Shown here one piece after another: positions 20,426-21,868 of a stretch of DNA of 21,868 bases. The notes below the pieces were generated by a model. It searched no databases and had not been told where the DNA came from. It saw nothing but the letters and a program-made list of their open reading frames with translations. Source of the stretch: JBDIBA01 sp039812705 (lineage in GTDB: Bacteria; Actinomycetota; Acidimicrobiia; Acidimicrobiales; JBBSGY01). Within the stretch, counting starts at the first letter, position 1. Each line of letters opens with the position of its first letter. The stretch spans positions 1 to 21,868 of the forward strand of contig JBDIBA010000031.1 in the NCBI GenBank assembly GCA_039812705.1, written 5' to 3'. The position numbers and the translations under genes were made by a program.

Positions 20426-21691
20426 ATGAGTTCCAACGACGAACTGTTCGAGAGGGCCCAAAAAGTCATACCTGGCGGGGTTAATTCGCCGGTTCGTGCG
20501 TTTCGTTCAGTGGGCGGTTCACCCTACTTTGTTGAGCGAGGCGAAGGCCCATGGGTGTGGGATTCCGAGGGTCGTCGCTATTTGGACTTTGTGCAGTCGT
20601 GGGGTGCTTCGATTCTTGGTCACGCGCATCCGGACGTAGTTGCTGCAGCGAAATCTGCAATTGACAACGGCAGCAGTTTTGGTGCGCCGACCGAACGCGA
20701 GGTGCGTTTGGCAGAAACCATTTGCGACCGCGTTGCAGGATGCGAGATGGTTCGCCTTGTTTCCAGCGGCACCGAAGCCACAATGAGCGCCATTCGCGTT
20801 GCTCGTGGTTTTACCGGGCGCGACACGTTGGTCAAGTTTGCGGGTTGTTACCACGGTCACAGTGATGCATTGCTTGTCGAAGGTGGCAGTGGGGTTGCAA
20901 CACTTGGCCTTGTCGGCTCTGCCGGTGTGCCGCAGAATGCTGTTGCAAACACGCAAGTCGTTCCGTACAACGAGGTTCCGCAACTCGATGATTCGGTTGC
21001 CGCGGTAATTGTTGAGCCATGCGCGGGAAACATGGGCTTGGTTGCACCCGTTGATGGTTTCTTGGCCGGTTTGCGTGCGGAGTGCGACCGTGTCGGTGCG
21101 TTGCTGATCTTTGATGAAGTGATCTCAGGGTTTCGCGTCGCCAAGGGCGGAATGTCGTCCTATTCGGGCGTAAAGCCGGATCTTTGGTGCTTTGGAAAAG
21201 TCATCGGAGGCGGGTTCCCGATGGGTGCTTTTGCCGGTCGACGTGAAGTGATGTCGTTGTTGGCGCCGTTGGGTGACGTGTACCAAGCCGGCACACTTTC
21301 GGGAAACCCCGTGGCAACTGCGGCTGGTCTGGCGGTCCTCGAGCACCTCGACGAGTCTGCGTACGAGATGTTGAGCGGCCGCGCGCGTGACATGAAGAAG
21401 GTCATGGAAAAAGCGTTTGACGATGCCGGTGTGCAAGTTCACATTCCCGTCGTCGGTCCACTTCTGGGGATCTTCTTCGGAGTCGATTCCGTCACGAACT
21501 ACGACGAGGCAAAGGCGAGTGCTGCAAACGGTCAGTACGCGAAGTTCTTCCGCGCAATGTTGCAGCGCAACATTGCGTTGCCTCCCAGTCCGTATGAGGT
21601 CTTGTTCCCATCGTTGGCCCACACCTGGGACGACCTTGAACGGATGGGTGACGCCGTGACGAATGCAATCGCGGCAGCCGACCTTCACTGA
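20426..21691 (+). CDS. hemL: Glutamate-1-semialdehyde 2,1-aminomutase
   Basis: A 421-residue PLP enzyme that converts glutamate-1-semialdehyde, the HemA product, into 5-aminolevulinate, the HemB substrate. The PLP lysine is K258 in CFGKVIGGGFPMGAF. LVSSGTEATMSAIRVAR, GCYHGHSDALL and LIFDEVISGFR are the standard cofactor-binding segments. PGGVNSPVRAF at the N terminus and PSPYEVLFPSLAHTWDD near the C terminus are diagnostic of this aminomutase among class III aminotransferases. The ATG follows the hemB TAG with no gap. It closes the operon; a GC-rich inverted repeat follows. Confidence 0.97.
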   Translation: MSSNDELFERAQKVIPGGVNSPVRAFRSVGGSPYFVERGEGPWVWDSEGRRYLDFVQSWGASILGHAHPDVVAAAKSAIDNGSSFGAPTEREVRLAETICDRVAGCEMVRLVSSGTEATMSAIRVARGFTGRDTLVKFAGCYHGHSDALLVEGGSGVATLGLVGSAGVPQNAVANTQVVPYNEVPQLDDSVAAVIVEPCAGNMGLVAPVDGFLAGLRAECDRVGALLIFDEVISGFRVAKGGMSSYSGVKPDLWCFGKVIGGGFPMGAFAGRREVMSLLAPLGDVYQAGTLSGNPVATAAGLAVLEHLDESAYEMLSGRARDMKKVMEKAFDDAGVQVHIPVVGPLLGIFFGVDSVTNYDEAKASAANGQYAKFFRAMLQRNIALPPSPYEVLFPSLAHTWDDLERMGDAVTNAIAAADLH

Positions 21692-21710
21692 GTAGCGGCG
21701 AGACGCGAGG

Positions 21711-21735
21711 GCCGAGCGACCTTGCTACGCTCGGC
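21711..21735 (+). terminator. GC-rich inverted repeat after hemL
   Basis: GCCGAGCG (21711-21718) and CGCTCGGC (21728-21735) are perfect 8-bp complements around a 9-nt loop, 20 bp after the hemL stop. There is no T-run, so classical intrinsic termination is doubtful. The right arm overlaps TACGCT (21726-21731), a possible -10 box for tRNA-Ser. Confidence 0.35.
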
Positions 21736-21742
21736 GGCCGTT

Positions 21743-21830
21743 GGAGGGGTGCGAGAGCGGCCGAATCGGCACGATTGGAAATCGTGTGTGGGGAAACTCA
21801 CCGTGGGTTCAAATCCCACCCTCTCCGCCA
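21743..21830 (+). tRNA. tRNA-Ser (anticodon GGA)
   Basis: An 88-nt class II tRNA with encoded CCA. The acceptor arm GGAGGGG pairs with CCTCTCC, the anticodon stem-loop CACGA-TTGGAAA-TCGTG carries GGA, there is a long variable arm around GTGGGGAAACTCAC, and the T arm is GTGGG-TTCAAAT-CCCAC. The remaining 38 bp of the window show nothing I can identify. Confidence 0.97.
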
Positions 21831-21868
21831 CAGGCTTTGCCTTCGCTTCGAGGGGTGTTGGCTTCGCC

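Noticed and set aside
1..21868. Mobile elements, CRISPR arrays, toxin-antitoxin or phage-defence genes
   Set aside because: No terminal repeats, transposase or integrase motifs, regularly spaced repeats or defence-type domains were seen on either strand; the genes are housekeeping or envelope-related.

Overview
The window is an ordinary, densely packed chromosomal segment from an actinobacterium. Several features point to that phylum: clpS followed by a DUF2017 gene, an MtrA-MtrB-LpqB-like envelope signalling operon, an RsiG-like c-di-GMP anti-sigma protein, actinobacterial-style succinate dehydrogenase anchors, and many start codons preceded by a TANNNT hexamer, as expected for leaderless mRNAs. 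The moderate GC content and the mix of families suggest a deep branch such as Acidimicrobiia, but this is inference. There are no mobile elements, CRISPR arrays or rRNA genes.

Layout. 1-933 (minus): tRNA-Glu, DUF2017, clpS. 1015-3921 (plus): ctaB, a ZnuA-like lipoprotein, a 62-residue single-helix membrane protein, sdhC and sdhD, with no sdhAB alongside. 3970-4533 (minus): an RsbW-like kinase, divergent from 4652-7376 (plus): mtrA-like, mtrB-like and a short LpqB-like lipoprotein. 7443-8973 (plus): pyruvate kinase and tRNA-Lys. 9070-11134 (plus): a divergent SAM hydroxide adenosyltransferase-like protein, a cysteine-less DksA/TraR-like protein and peptide deformylase. 11147-11758 (minus): a YgjP-like metallopeptidase. 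11828-12388 (plus): an RsiG-like protein. 12734-15416 (plus): a secreted M23 peptidase, proC and a second SAM hydroxide adenosyltransferase-like protein. 15426-16163 (minus): a secreted CAP-domain protein behind a c-di-GMP-I riboswitch. 16442-21691 (plus): a possible leader peptide and the haem operon hemA-hemC-hemD-hemB-hemL. 21743-21830: tRNA-Ser.

How the genes work together. Haem and respiration recur: the C5 tetrapyrrole pathway from glutamyl-tRNA to uroporphyrinogen III, haem O synthase (CtaB) and haem-binding SdhC/D. Cell-envelope control is a second theme: MtrAB-LpqB, an M23 hydrolase and a CAP protein.

The most interesting signal is c-di-GMP. An RsiG-like protein carries an exact E-x3-S-x2-R-x3-Q-x3-D motif plus a near-copy. 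About 4 kb away a GEMM-I aptamer precedes a secreted CAP protein, and its expression platform encloses the Shine-Dalgarno sequence and TTG start in a perfect inverted repeat. A weak sigma-28/WhiG-like promoter lies just upstream of that aptamer, which would let c-di-GMP act on the same gene through both sigma release and the riboswitch. That circuit is a hypothesis. Other oddities are two SAM hydrolase relatives without the expected catalytic His, a DksA relative lacking all four zinc cysteines, a ZnuA relative lacking its metal-binding histidines, and a small membrane protein fused by overlap to sdhC.
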